A DNA stretch of 64,000 bases from Cohnella mopanensis (lineage in GTDB: Bacteria; Bacillota; Bacilli; Paenibacillales; Paenibacillaceae), in NCBI RefSeq assembly GCF_022352055.1, contig NZ_JAKRWM010000031.1:1-64000 (forward strand). The letters are read 5' to 3'. Positions 24,432-34,231 of this stretch are shown piece by piece. Below the pieces are notes generated by a model. That model did not search any database. It saw only the letters and a program-made list of their open reading frames with translations, and was not told the origin of the DNA. The position numbers were made by a program, and so were the translations under genes. Within the stretch, counting starts at the first letter, position 1. Each line of letters begins with the position of its first letter.

Positions 24432-27400
24432 TTGGCAGGACATCTTGTTCAGTATGGCCGCCGTACACGGCGCAGCTACGCCCGCATTAATGAAGTGTTG
24501 GACGTTCCGAACCTGATCGAAATCCAGCAACAGTCGTACCAGAAGTTTTTGGACGAGGGTTTGCGCGAGATTTTTCAGGATATTTCGCCAATTTCGGATT
24601 TTACCGGCAATCTAGTGTTGGAGTTTATCGACTATAGCTTGGGTGAACCGAAGTATTCCGTTGACGAATCGAAAGAACGCGACGTTACTTATGCGGCTCC
24701 ACTTCGTGTTAAAGTTCGATTGCTTAATAAAGAAACCGGTGAAGTGAAAGAGCAAGAAGTATTTATGGGCGATTTCCCGCTCATGACCGAAACGGGTACG
24801 TTCATTATCAATGGTGCAGAACGCGTAATCGTCAGCCAATTGGTGCGCTCCCCGAGTGTCTACTTCAGTACGAAGGTAGATAAGAACGGTAAGAAAAATT
24901 ACACTGCAACTGTCATTCCGAATCGTGGAGCATGGCTCGAACTTGAGACGGATGCTAAAGATATCATTTATGTGCGTATTGACCGCACACGGAAGATCCC
25001 GGTTACGGTTCTTCTTCGTTCGCTTGGTTTCGGAACCGACGCAGAGATTCTGGATCTGCTAGGACAAGATGATTACATTCGCAATACGCTTGAGAAGGAT
25101 AACACGGATTCCACCGAGAAAGCGCTCATCGAAATTTACGAGCGTCTTCGTCCGGGCGAACCTCCGACTTTGGAGAACGCGCGCAGCTTGCTGATTGCAC
25201 GTTTCTTCGATCCTAAGCGCTATGACCTGGCGAATGTCGGTCGTTACAAAGTAAACAAAAAACTGCATATTAAGAACCGATTGTTTAACCAACGTTTAGC
25301 GGAGACGCTTGTGGATCCATCCACGGGCGAAATTATCGCCGAAGCCGGCCAGATGATTGACCGTAGACTGTTGGATCAAATTCTCCCTATGCTGGAGAAG
25401 AACGTCGGATTCAAAAACTATCGCGTAACAGGCGGAGTTTACGAAGCGGAAGATATTCCTCTGCAAGCCGTGAGCGTGTTCTCGCCTCTTGATGATGGCA
25501 AAGTGGTTAAGGTTATTTCCAACGGCATCATCGACAAGTCGGTGAAGAACATTACGCCTGCGGATATTATCGCTTCCGTCAGCTACTTCATGAATCTGTT
25601 GCAGAACGTCGGCGACACGGACGATATCGACCACCTCGGTAACCGTCGTCTTCGTTCCGTAGGCGAGCTGCTACAGAACCAATTCCGTATCGGCTTGTCC
25701 CGTATGGAACGGGTTGTGCGCGAACGGATGTCGATTCAGGATCAGAATGCGATTACGCCTCAGGCTCTGATCAACATTCGTCCTGTAATCGCGGCAATCA
25801 AAGAGTTTTTCGGATCTTCCCAGCTATCGCAATTTATGGACCAAACGAATCCGCTTGCCGAATTGACGCACAAACGTCGTCTTTCCGCGCTCGGACCGGG
25901 CGGTTTGACGCGCGAACGCGCAGGATTCGAGGTTCGGGACGTTCATAACTCTCACTACGGTCGGATGTGTCCGATCGAGACGCCAGAGGGACCGAACATC
26001 GGGTTGATCAACTCCTTGTCCACCTTCGCGCGAATTAACGAATACGGCTTTATCGAGGCACCTTATCGTAAGGTCGATCCGCAAACTAATCGCGTTACGG
26101 AAGAGATCGTCTACATGACTGCGGACGAAGAGTATAACTATATCATCGCGCAAGCGAACGCGAAGTTAAATCCCGATGGCTCCTTTGCTGAGAAGGAAAC
26201 CATTGTGCGTTATAACAAGCAAGTGGATAATATCCTGACGCTGCCGAGTGACCGCGTTGACTACATGGACGTATCTCCTAAGCAGGTTGTGTCCGTCGCT
26301 ACGGCGATGATCCCGTTCCTAGAGAACGATGACTCCAACCGTGCGCTCATGGGATCCAACATGCAACGTCAAGCCGTGCCGTTGCTCATTCCGGAAGCTC
26401 CTTTCGTAGGAACTGGAATGGAGCATAAGTCTGCGAAAGACTCCGGGGTATGTATTGTATCCAAATATGACGGTTTCATCGAGCGAGTTTCTGCTAATGA
26501 AATCCAATTGCGCCGCGTCGAGATTATCGACGGCAAAGAAGTTAAAGGCGACATCGTTAAACATAAGCTGCAGAAGTTTATGCGTTCTAACCAAGGAACA
26601 TGTATTAACCAAAGACCGCTTGTCCGCCGTGGCGATGTTATCAAGAAAGGTGACATCATGGCAGACGGTCCTTCAACAGATACGGGCGAGCTTGCGCTTG
26701 GACGTAACGTAGTCGTTGCCTTCATGACATGGGAAGGCTACAACTACGAGGATGCTATCCTGTTGTCCGAGAAATTGGTGCGCGAAGACGTGTACACTTC
26801 GATCCACATCGAGGAGTACGAGTCCGAAGCGCGTGATACGAAGCTGGGACCTGAAGAAATTACCCGCGATATTCCTAACGTGGGCGAGGACGCGCTTCGC
26901 AACCTCGACGAGCGCGGAATCATCCGCGTAGGCGCCGAGATTAGCGCTGGAGACATCCTGGTAGGTAAAGTTACTCCTAAGGGCGTAACGGAGCTTACGG
27001 CGGAAGAACGCTTGCTACACGCTATCTTCGGAGAGAAGGCTCGCGAAGTCCGCGATACTTCCCTGCGCGTACCGCATGGTACGGACGGAATCGTCGTTGA
27101 CGTTAAAGTGTTTACCCGTGAGAACGGTGATGAGCTGCCTCCTGGAGTTAACCAATTGGTTCGTGCCTATATCGCTCAGAAACGGAAAATTTCCGAAGGC
27201 GATAAAATGGCCGGACGCCATGGTAACAAAGGGGTTATCGCGCGCATCTTACCGGAAGAAGATATGCCGTTCCTGCCAGATGGTACGCCTGTACAGGTCG
27301 TTCTTAATCCGCTGGGTGTACCTTCCCGGATGAACATCGGTCAAGTACTCGAAGTTCACTTGGGCATGGCTTGTAAGCTTCTCGGCATTCACTCCGCTAC

Positions 27401-27977
27401 GCCGGTATTCGACGGAGCTCGTGAAACGGACGTCTTCGACGCCATGGAAGAAGCAGGCATGAAACGTAATGGTAAATGGCAATTGCGCGACGGACGTTCC
27501 GGTGAACTGTTCGAACGCGAAGTTACCGTAGGCGTTATGTATATGATCAAGCTCGCGCATATGGTCGACGATAAAATCCATGCTCGTTCTACAGGTCCTT
27601 ACTCGCTCGTTACGCAACAGCCGCTCGGTGGTAAAGCCCAGTTCGGTGGACAACGTTTCGGGGAGATGGAGGTTTGGGCACTGGAAGCTTACGGTGCAGC
27701 CTATACGCTACAAGAAATTTTGACAGTGAAATCCGATGACGTGGTCGGTCGTGTCAAAACTTACGAATCGATCGTTAAAGGCGAGAACGTGCCAGAACCA
27801 GGCGTTCCTGAGTCCTTCAAAGTATTGATCAAGGAGCTCCAAAGCTTGGGTATGGACGTGAAGATCTTGTCCGGAGACGAGCAAGAGATCGAAATGAAAG
27901 AAATGGACGACGAAGAAGATGCCGCTGGAGATAAGCTAAACCTTAACTTAGAGGGCTCTGAAGTCGGTGTCGAATAA
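24432..27977 (+). CDS. rpoB: DNA-directed RNA polymerase subunit beta
   Basis: Catalytic subunit of RNA polymerase and target of rifampicin. Starts with LAGHLVQYGRRTRRSYARI at the TTG at 24432, which matches other Bacillales beta subunits and has GTGAGGT before it; 37 upstream in-frame residues are leader sequence. The rifampicin region (FGSSQLSQFMDQTNPLAELT, HKRRLSALGPGG) carries the normal susceptible residues. Conserved GEKAREVRD and MAGRHGNKGV follow. 1181 residues; the C-terminus is acidic. Co-transcribed with rpoC. Confidence 0.98.
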   Translation: MAGHLVQYGRRTRRSYARINEVLDVPNLIEIQQQSYQKFLDEGLREIFQDISPISDFTGNLVLEFIDYSLGEPKYSVDESKERDVTYAAPLRVKVRLLNKETGEVKEQEVFMGDFPLMTETGTFIINGAERVIVSQLVRSPSVYFSTKVDKNGKKNYTATVIPNRGAWLELETDAKDIIYVRIDRTRKIPVTVLLRSLGFGTDAEILDLLGQDDYIRNTLEKDNTDSTEKALIEIYERLRPGEPPTLENARSLLIARFFDPKRYDLANVGRYKVNKKLHIKNRLFNQRLAETLVDPSTGEIIAEAGQMIDRRLLDQILPMLEKNVGFKNYRVTGGVYEAEDIPLQAVSVFSPLDDGKVVKVISNGIIDKSVKNITPADIIASVSYFMNLLQNVGDTDDIDHLGNRRLRSVGELLQNQFRIGLSRMERVVRERMSIQDQNAITPQALINIRPVIAAIKEFFGSSQLSQFMDQTNPLAELTHKRRLSALGPGGLTRERAGFEVRDVHNSHYGRMCPIETPEGPNIGLINSLSTFARINEYGFIEAPYRKVDPQTNRVTEEIVYMTADEEYNYIIAQANAKLNPDGSFAEKETIVRYNKQVDNILTLPSDRVDYMDVSPKQVVSVATAMIPFLENDDSNRALMGSNMQRQAVPLLIPEAPFVGTGMEHKSAKDSGVCIVSKYDGFIERVSANEIQLRRVEIIDGKEVKGDIVKHKLQKFMRSNQGTCINQRPLVRRGDVIKKGDIMADGPSTDTGELALGRNVVVAFMTWEGYNYEDAILLSEKLVREDVYTSIHIEEYESEARDTKLGPEEITRDIPNVGEDALRNLDERGIIRVGAEISAGDILVGKVTPKGVTELTAEERLLHAIFGEKAREVRDTSLRVPHGTDGIVVDVKVFTRENGDELPPGVNQLVRAYIAQKRKISEGDKMAGRHGNKGVIARILPEEDMPFLPDGTPVQVVLNPLGVPSRMNIGQVLEVHLGMACKLLGIHSATPVFDGARETDVFDAMEEAGMKRNGKWQLRDGRSGELFEREVTVGVMYMIKLAHMVDDKIHARSTGPYSLVTQQPLGGKAQFGGQRFGEMEVWALEAYGAAYTLQEILTVKSDDVVGRVKTYESIVKGENVPEPGVPESFKVLIKELQSLGMDVKILSGDEQEIEMKEMDDEEDAAGDKLNLNLEGSEVGVE

Positions 27978-27978
27978 A

Positions 27979-28004
27979 CGAAACGTAGCTTAGGCTACGT
28001 TTCG
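27979..28004 (+). other. Perfect hairpin between rpoB and rpoC
   Basis: CGAAACGTAGC (27979-27989), loop TTAG, GCTACGTTTCG (27994-28004): 11 bp without mismatch, starting one base after the rpoB stop region and not followed by T. A second, GC-rich stem with a TTCG loop lies at 28014-28036. Likely a processing or mRNA-stability element rather than a terminator. Confidence 0.6.
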
Positions 28005-28080
28005 CAATCGCATGACGCCGGGCCTTCGGGGCCGTCGTTAAGATCTGAAATCTTAGCAACGATGAAGGAGGGCTTGCTCC

Positions 28081-31000
28081 TTGTTAGACGTCAATAACTT
28101 TGAGTTCATGAAAATCGGTTTGGCTTCCCCGGACAAAATCCGGTCTTGGTCAAGAGGCGAAGTCAAGAAACCGGAAACGATAAACTACCGGACCTTGAAG
28201 CCGGAAAAAGAAGGTTTGTTCTGCGAGAAAATTTTCGGACCAACCAAGGACTGGGAATGTCATTGCGGAAAGTACAAAAGAGTTCGTTACAAAGGCGTTG
28301 TCTGTGATCGTTGCGGAGTTGAAGTTACGCGTGCGAAAGTTCGTCGCGAACGGATGGGCCACATCGAACTAGCAGCTCCCGTATCGCACATTTGGTACTT
28401 CAAAGGGATTCCAAGCCGTATGGGACTTGCGCTGGACATGTCTCCTCGTTCGCTCGAAGAGATCATTTACTTCGCTTCCTACGTCGTAACGGATCCTGGA
28501 GATACGCCTCTGGAGAAGAAACAACTTCTCTCCGAGAAAGAATACCGCAGCTACCGGGATAAGTATGGATATGCATTCCATGCGGGGATGGGTGCCGAAG
28601 CGGTCAAAAGACTGTTGCAGGATATCGACCTCGATCGTGAACTCGAAATGCTGAAAGAAGATTTGCGCACCGCGCAAGGCCAACGTCGCAACCGCGCGAT
28701 CAAACGTCTTGAAGTGGTGGAATCTTTCCGTAACTCCGGCAACTTGCCGGACTGGATGATTCTCGACGTTCTTCCGGTCATTCCTCCGGAATTGCGCCCG
28801 ATGGTTCAACTAGACGGAGGCCGTTTCGCGACTAGCGACTTGAACGACCTGTACCGCCGCGTTATTAACCGGAACAACCGGTTGAAACGTTTGCTCGATC
28901 TCGGAGCTCCGGATATCATCGTACAGAATGAAAAACGGATGCTTCAAGAAGCGGTCGACGCGTTGATCGATAACGGTCGCCGCGGCCGTCCAGTAACGGG
29001 CCCGGGTAATCGTCCATTGAAATCCCTCAGCCACATGCTGAAAGGGAAACAAGGCCGGTTCCGTCAGAACTTGCTCGGTAAACGGGTCGACTACTCCGGA
29101 CGTTCGGTTATCGTTGTCGGACCAAGCTTGAGAATGTACCAATGTGGTCTTCCTAAAGAGATGGCGTTGGAGTTGTTCAAGCCGTTCGTTATGAAAGAAC
29201 TCGTTCTTAAAGGATTAGCCCATAACATCAAGAGCGCGAAGCGCAAAGTAGAACGCGTTAGTCCGGAAGTATGGGATGTGCTTGAAGAAGTTATTAAAGA
29301 ACATCCGGTGCTTCTCAACCGTGCGCCTACGCTTCATAGACTTGGTATCCAAGCGTTCGAACCGATCTTGGTCGAAGGCCGTGCTATCAAGCTTCACCCT
29401 CTCGTTTGTACGGCGTACAACGCCGACTTCGACGGTGACCAAATGGCGGTTCACGTTCCGTTGTCCGCGGAAGCACAAGCGGAAGCACGCTTGCTCATGC
29501 TAGCTTCGGGTAACATCTTGAACCCTAAAGACGGTAAGCCTGTCGTAACTCCATCGCAGGATATGGTACTTGGTTGCTTCTATCTGACGATGGATAACAA
29601 TAAGTCTTATGGAACGGGCCTTCGCTTTGCTAACGTTAACGAAGCCGTTTCCGCTTACCAACGCAGCACGGCAGGCATTTCGCTGCATGCTCGCGTAATC
29701 ATTCCGGTTAAAGAGCTGAAGAAGAAGACCTTTACTCCGGAACAGCAGGAAGCGCTGATTGTTACGACAATCGGTAAAATCATTTTCAATGAAATCTTCC
29801 CGGATACGTTCCCTTACATCAACGAGGCAACGAAAGAAAACCTCGTTAAAGGTACGCCGGATAAATATTTCATCTATGAAAAAGGCGCCGACCTGGATAA
29901 ATTTATCGATGATCCGCAAATACCGGGAGCTGTTGGTAAAGAGTACTTGGGTAACATTATCGGCGAATGCTTCCGCATTTACCATACGACAGAAACTTCG
30001 GTTATTTTGGATAAAATCAAGCAGCTTGGATTCACGTACTCGACGCGCGCAGGGATTACGATCGGCGTATCCGACGTTATTGTTCCTCAGGAGAAGCAAC
30101 AAATTCTTGCGAAATCCGAAGAACGCGTTAACGTCGTTGCTACGCAATACCGCCGCGGTTTGATTACTAACGAAGAGCGCCGGGATCGCGTAATCGAGAT
30201 CTGGAGCAAAACGAAGGACGAACTTACAGACGTTCTGATGAAATCGATGGATCGCTACAACAGCATTATGTTGATGGTCGACTCCAAAGCTCGGGGTAAC
30301 AAATCGCAGATCACCCAATTGGGCGGTATGCGGGGTCTGATGGCCAACCCATCCGGTCGTATCATCGAGTTGCCGATTAAATCGAACTTCCGTGAAGGCC
30401 TTACCGTATTGGAATACTTTATTTCGACGCATGGAGCGCGGAAAGGTCTAGCCGATACAGCTCTTAGAACAGCCGACTCCGGTTACTTGACACGTCGTCT
30501 CGTAGACGTAGCGCAAGATGTTATCGTCCGCGAGGACGATTGCGGAACGGACAAAGGAATTACCGTTTCCCGGATCGAGGATGGCAAAGAGGTTATCGAG
30601 GACTTGTTCGACCGTATCGAAGGCCGTTACGCATTCGAAACGATCCGCAATCCGGAGACGAAAGAAATTATCGCCAATCGCAACGACCTGATCGATACGC
30701 CAATCGCGGAAGAGATCATTCGCGCTGGCATCAAGAAAGTTCAGATCCGCTCCGTACTTAGCTGCCGTGCACGTCATGGCGTATGTAAGCTATGTTATGG
30801 ACGCAACCTGGCGACAGGCAAGAAAGTCGAGATCGGGGAAGCGGTCGGTATCATCGCCGCGCAATCCATCGGAGAACCGGGAACTCAGCTCACTATGCGT
30901 ACGTTCCATACCGGCGGTGTTGCCGGAGACGATATTACGCAAGGTTTGCCGCGGATCCAGGAGCTCTTCGAAGCTCGGAATCCGAAAGGTCAAGCGATTA

Positions 31001-31704
31001 TTTCCGAGCTTGACGGCGTAATTAAAGAAATTCGTGAAACGAAGGATCGCCGTGAAATCGAGTTGCAGGGCGGAGCAGAATCCAAAATCTATCCGGTCAG
31101 CTACGGTTCGCGTATTCGCGTCATTCAAGGCCAGCAAGTTGAAGCTGGAGACGAATTGACCGACGGTTCGATCGATCCGAAAGAAATGCTACGGATCAAA
31201 GGTATTCGCGGCGTGCAGAATTATATTCTGCAAGAGGTACAACGCGTTTACCGTAACCAAGGCGTTGAAATCAACGATAAGCATATCGAGGTTATGATCA
31301 AGCAGATGCTTCGTAAGATTCGCATCGTTGATCCAGGCGACACGGTATTGCTCCCTGGAGCATTCGTGGATCTGCACGAGTACGAAGCGGCTAACCGCGA
31401 CGCTATTCTTGCGGACAAAGAGCCTGCGGTTGCACGTCCAGTGCTCCTCGGTATTACAAAGGCGTCGCTCGAGACCGATTCATTCCTATCGGCGGCATCT
31501 TTCCAAGAGACGACTCGCGTTCTGACCGATGCAGCTATCAAAGGCAAAGTCGACAGATTGCTTGGACTCAAGGAGAACGTCATTATCGGAAAACTCATTC
31601 CTGCTGGTACGGGGATGGCTCGTTACCGCAACATTCGAGTCGTGTCGCCTTTTGACGAACCGACAGACGAAGCGGCTGAGCTCGAGCCCGTTGGCGTAGA
31701 GTAA
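28081..31704 (+). CDS. rpoC: DNA-directed RNA polymerase subunit beta'
   Basis: Carries the active-site aspartates in NADFDGDQMAVH. The N-terminal zinc ribbon is CHCGKYKRVRYKGVVCDRC and a second cysteine cluster is CRARHGVCKLCYGRN. The bridge and trigger region include TMRTFHTGGVAGDDITQGLPR, given here by its central motif FHTGGVAG. The start is the TTG at 28081 (LLDVNNFEFMKIGL), as in relatives. 1207 residues. Confidence 0.98.
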   Translation: MLDVNNFEFMKIGLASPDKIRSWSRGEVKKPETINYRTLKPEKEGLFCEKIFGPTKDWECHCGKYKRVRYKGVVCDRCGVEVTRAKVRRERMGHIELAAPVSHIWYFKGIPSRMGLALDMSPRSLEEIIYFASYVVTDPGDTPLEKKQLLSEKEYRSYRDKYGYAFHAGMGAEAVKRLLQDIDLDRELEMLKEDLRTAQGQRRNRAIKRLEVVESFRNSGNLPDWMILDVLPVIPPELRPMVQLDGGRFATSDLNDLYRRVINRNNRLKRLLDLGAPDIIVQNEKRMLQEAVDALIDNGRRGRPVTGPGNRPLKSLSHMLKGKQGRFRQNLLGKRVDYSGRSVIVVGPSLRMYQCGLPKEMALELFKPFVMKELVLKGLAHNIKSAKRKVERVSPEVWDVLEEVIKEHPVLLNRAPTLHRLGIQAFEPILVEGRAIKLHPLVCTAYNADFDGDQMAVHVPLSAEAQAEARLLMLASGNILNPKDGKPVVTPSQDMVLGCFYLTMDNNKSYGTGLRFANVNEAVSAYQRSTAGISLHARVIIPVKELKKKTFTPEQQEALIVTTIGKIIFNEIFPDTFPYINEATKENLVKGTPDKYFIYEKGADLDKFIDDPQIPGAVGKEYLGNIIGECFRIYHTTETSVILDKIKQLGFTYSTRAGITIGVSDVIVPQEKQQILAKSEERVNVVATQYRRGLITNEERRDRVIEIWSKTKDELTDVLMKSMDRYNSIMLMVDSKARGNKSQITQLGGMRGLMANPSGRIIELPIKSNFREGLTVLEYFISTHGARKGLADTALRTADSGYLTRRLVDVAQDVIVREDDCGTDKGITVSRIEDGKEVIEDLFDRIEGRYAFETIRNPETKEIIANRNDLIDTPIAEEIIRAGIKKVQIRSVLSCRARHGVCKLCYGRNLATGKKVEIGEAVGIIAAQSIGEPGTQLTMRTFHTGGVAGDDITQGLPRIQELFEARNPKGQAIISELDGVIKEIRETKDRREIELQGGAESKIYPVSYGSRIRVIQGQQVEAGDELTDGSIDPKEMLRIKGIRGVQNYILQEVQRVYRNQGVEINDKHIEVMIKQMLRKIRIVDPGDTVLLPGAFVDLHEYEAANRDAILADKEPAVARPVLLGITKASLETDSFLSAASFQETTRVLTDAAIKGKVDRLLGLKENVIIGKLIPAGTGMARYRNIRVVSPFDEPTDEAAELEPVGVE

Positions 31705-31725
31705 TTCGATTACATGTAAGCTTAC

Positions 31726-31759
31726 AAGGCGGATACCGGCAACGGTATTCGCCTTTTTT
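31726..31759 (+). terminator. Intrinsic terminator after rpoC
   Basis: AAGGCGGATACC (31726-31737) and GGTATTCGCCTT (31744-31755) pair with one G-U, followed by T. Confidence 0.9.
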
Positions 31760-31788
31760 ACACCCATCTTCGCGCGGAGGCCGCTTTC

Positions 31789-32691
31789 ATGACTAAATCT
31801 TTAGTTACGTTAGACCATATTTCGTGCTTTTTCGCACATAAAGAAGTGTTGAAAGACCTATCGCTTAACGTTCACGAGGGTGAGGCCATGGCCATTGTCG
31901 GAAACAATGGTACGGGGAAGAGCACTTTATTGAAAATAATAAGCGGTCTAGGAGCCATTAATGGCGGGAGAAGGATAGAAGCGCCAGAAGACAAAAGGCT
32001 CTCGATCGGATTCGCACCGGACAGATTTCCTAAGTTACGATTCACGGCTACGGAGTATTTGCGATACATGGGTAGAATCAGAGGGATGAATAAGCAACGG
32101 CTAGAGGAAAGAATCTCAGACTTAATGAGCCAGCTTAGGCTTGATCCGACCATTCGCCAACAGCTTCGTAACTATTCTAAGGGAATGCTCCAGAAAGTTA
32201 ATCTGATGCAAGCGTTGTTGGAGAAGCCGGATTTATTGCTACTCGACGAACCTTTGTCGGGTTTGGATATGAGAACCCAAGAGGAACTGATGAATGTTCT
32301 GATACAAATTAAAAGGCAAGGAATGACCATCGTATTAACAACGCACGAGAAGGTGATGATGGAGCAAATTGCCGATCGCGTCGTGGAACTTGCCGATGGG
32401 GGAATCGCTAGCGATAAGCGGGTTCCCGTTTACGCAACGATTGTTAAAGAAATCATTTTTGACCTCGGGGAAAACGAAATGCGTCAATGCCTATCGGACG
32501 GAGAAGGCGTTAGAACATGGTCGCGGTTAAATACTCATTGGCGCGTAGAAATCAGTGCAGATAATAGCGATGCTTTCCTGCGTTCCATTCTTCAAGCGGG
32601 TGCGGCCATTATTAAGGTGATTAGTCTGCCTGAGAGCCCAACGTTAGGCGCGATGGTGCCGGTTAAGACTGAGAAGGTGGTAGTCGTATGA
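31789..32691 (+). CDS. ABC transporter ATP-binding protein of unknown substrate
   Basis: Walker A is GNNGTGKST near residue 39 and Walker B is LLLLDEPLSGLD. The signature motif is NYSKGMLQKV instead of the classical LSGGQ, a variant seen in ABC-2-type exporters. The H-loop is TTHEK. About 80 residues after the ATPase core form an extra C-terminal domain. 300 residues. Its stop overlaps the following membrane gene (ATGA), so the two make one exporter. Only a weak ribosome site (GGAGG, 17 bases upstream) is visible. The pair sits between rpoC and rpsL, where ybxF is usual. Substrate cannot be read from the sequence. Confidence 0.85.
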   Translation: MTKSLVTLDHISCFFAHKEVLKDLSLNVHEGEAMAIVGNNGTGKSTLLKIISGLGAINGGRRIEAPEDKRLSIGFAPDRFPKLRFTATEYLRYMGRIRGMNKQRLEERISDLMSQLRLDPTIRQQLRNYSKGMLQKVNLMQALLEKPDLLLLDEPLSGLDMRTQEELMNVLIQIKRQGMTIVLTTHEKVMMEQIADRVVELADGGIASDKRVPVYATIVKEIIFDLGENEMRQCLSDGEGVRTWSRLNTHWRVEISADNSDAFLRSILQAGAAIIKVISLPESPTLGAMVPVKTEKVVVV

Positions 32692-33392
32692 CGGCAACGA
32701 TGGCATACTCCTTACAATATTATTTGCGATCCTACAGATACGTAGCTCCTCTATTAATATTCAGTCTTACCTTATTTTTCATTTATAGCATTGTTCCTAA
32801 TCCGGTTATGCCCAGTTATTCGTTAACGTCCACGTTTCTATTTGTCGTGTCCGCTTGGCTAGCATTCGGATATATCGACGTCGAAGACGGAACACAGCAA
32901 CAGATTACGGTCATGCATACGGGAAGCTTATCGAAATATTATTATGGCAAACTACTCGTTATCGTTATCATCGTCAACATATTGTCGATCATCTGCGTCC
33001 TGTACCCGATCCTGTTCAATAAGTTCGATAGGCAACCTTCGTTATCGGAATGGGTGATCGCGCTGCTAAGTCATAGCATTCTCTCTATATTAGGAATAGC
33101 GCTCTCCATTTTATTTACGAATAAATGGGTTCAGAAATTGAGCTATGCCATTCTAGGGATATTCCTTGCAATCGCGCTGTCTTTGGCTGGAGCTGGAATC
33201 GAGAATTCTTCGCCGCATTCTATTAAGGCGTTATCATGGCTCATTCCCCCGGTGTTTCGAACGATGGACATGCTTAATAATTATGAGGAGACGGCCTATT
33301 CCGGCGTTGTCGTTTCGTTGATTTCTCCGTTGGTTTATAGTGGCTTGCTATTTTGGCTGTTTCTCATCAAGATGAAAAGAAAGCTGGTTTGA
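32688..33392 (+). CDS. ABC-2-type membrane subunit, partner of the preceding ATPase
   Basis: 234 residues with six predicted membrane segments (for example VAPLLIFSLTLFFIYSIV, LLVIVIIVNILSIICVLYPI and ISPLVYSGLLFWLFLI) and a basic C-terminus. There is no periplasmic domain or signal peptide. No family motif is strong enough to name it; the role as permease is inferred from topology and the four-base overlap with the ATPase gene. Confidence 0.75.
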   Translation: MTATMAYSLQYYLRSYRYVAPLLIFSLTLFFIYSIVPNPVMPSYSLTSTFLFVVSAWLAFGYIDVEDGTQQQITVMHTGSLSKYYYGKLLVIVIIVNILSIICVLYPILFNKFDRQPSLSEWVIALLSHSILSILGIALSILFTNKWVQKLSYAILGIFLAIALSLAGAGIENSSPHSIKALSWLIPPVFRTMDMLNNYEETAYSGVVVSLISPLVYSGLLFWLFLIKMKRKLV

Positions 33393-33420
33393 TTGATGGA
33401 TGCTTGCGGAGTTAAACTTC

Positions 33421-33449
33421 TTGACACACCCAAATTCAAGTGATAATAT
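33421..33449 (+). promoter_or_regulatory. Promoter of rpsL-rpsG-fusA
   Basis: TTGACA at 33421-33426 with TAATAT at 33444-33449, spacing 17 bp. GATAAT at 33442-33447 is an alternative -10 at 15 bp. Confidence 0.65.
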
Positions 33450-33454
33450 GTTCT

Positions 33455-33735
33455 AGTGTGTGCCAGACGTACGTCAAACTGACGTGCATCGATACGGTGC
33501 GAACCTAAGCAAAGAGTGCGACATTGCATCGGCATAACTGCTAGTTATAGCCGTCGGAGAATAAGATTGTTGGGTTTGATTCGGTCAAAGACCACGGAAA
33601 AGCGATTTTCATGTGCGAAGATGACTGGTCGGGCCCTTTCTCGTCTCTCAAAATGAACCACCTGGATCTGTGGGCTTCGCAAAAGGGTATCGGGTAAGTC
33701 GTTTACTCATTATTTTTCTACCGTTTACGGGAAGG
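33455..33735 (+). promoter_or_regulatory. Long untranslated leader before rpsL
   Basis: About 290 nt between the promoter and rpsL. A hairpin at 33469-33487 (GTACGTCA/TGACGTGC, three-base loop) is visible. An in-frame open stretch without a good start covers 33551-33697, containing an ATG at 33611 that would give a 28-residue peptide. No known riboswitch or r-protein leader was recognised, and no trace of an L7Ae-like gene. Confidence 0.35.
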
Positions 33736-33745
33736 GGGTGGCAGC

Positions 33746-34168
33746 ATGCCAACAATTAACCAGTTAGTTCGTAAAGGCCGTCAATCGAAGGTCGTGAAAT
33801 CGAAATCTCCTGCACTTCAAAGAGGTTTTAACGCATTGAAACGCGTTGAAACGGAATTGAGCGCTCCTCAAAAACGCGGAGTGTGCACTCGTGTAGGTAC
33901 GATGACTCCGAAAAAACCGAACTCCGCACTTCGTAAATACGCTAGGGTCCGTTTGACCAACCGTGTTGAGGTGACCGCCTACATTGGGGGGATCGGCCAT
34001 AACTTGCAAGAGCATAGCGTTGTTCTTGTTCGCGGAGGCCGGGTTAAAGACTTACCGGGGGTTCGTTATCATATCGTTCGCGGAGCTTTGGATACCGCTG
34101 GCGTTAACAACCGGAAACAAGCTCGTTCCAAATACGGTACGAAAAGACCGAAAGTTAAAAAATCCTAA
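33746..34168 (+). CDS. rpsL: 30S ribosomal protein S12
   Basis: Decoding-centre protein. The two accuracy loops are present: TPKKPNSALRKYARVRL and GGRVKDLPGVRYH, with wild-type lysines (streptomycin-sensitive type). 140 residues. Ribosome site AAGGGGGTG. Confidence 0.98.
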   Translation: MPTINQLVRKGRQSKVVKSKSPALQRGFNALKRVETELSAPQKRGVCTRVGTMTPKKPNSALRKYARVRLTNRVEVTAYIGGIGHNLQEHSVVLVRGGRVKDLPGVRYHIVRGALDTAGVNNRKQARSKYGTKRPKVKKS

Positions 34169-34231
34169 TAAGCGGAAGAGCGACTTGATCGCTTGACGCA
34201 GAACAACATGAATGAGAAAGGAGGAACTTCG

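Noticed and set aside
29500..30432. 310-codon minus-strand frame inside rpoC
   Set aside because: Shadow of rpoC; no start signal and no domain.
33393..33745. A hidden ybxF (L7Ae-like) gene
   Set aside because: No frame of about 80 codons with L7Ae-type sequence exists on either strand in this interval.
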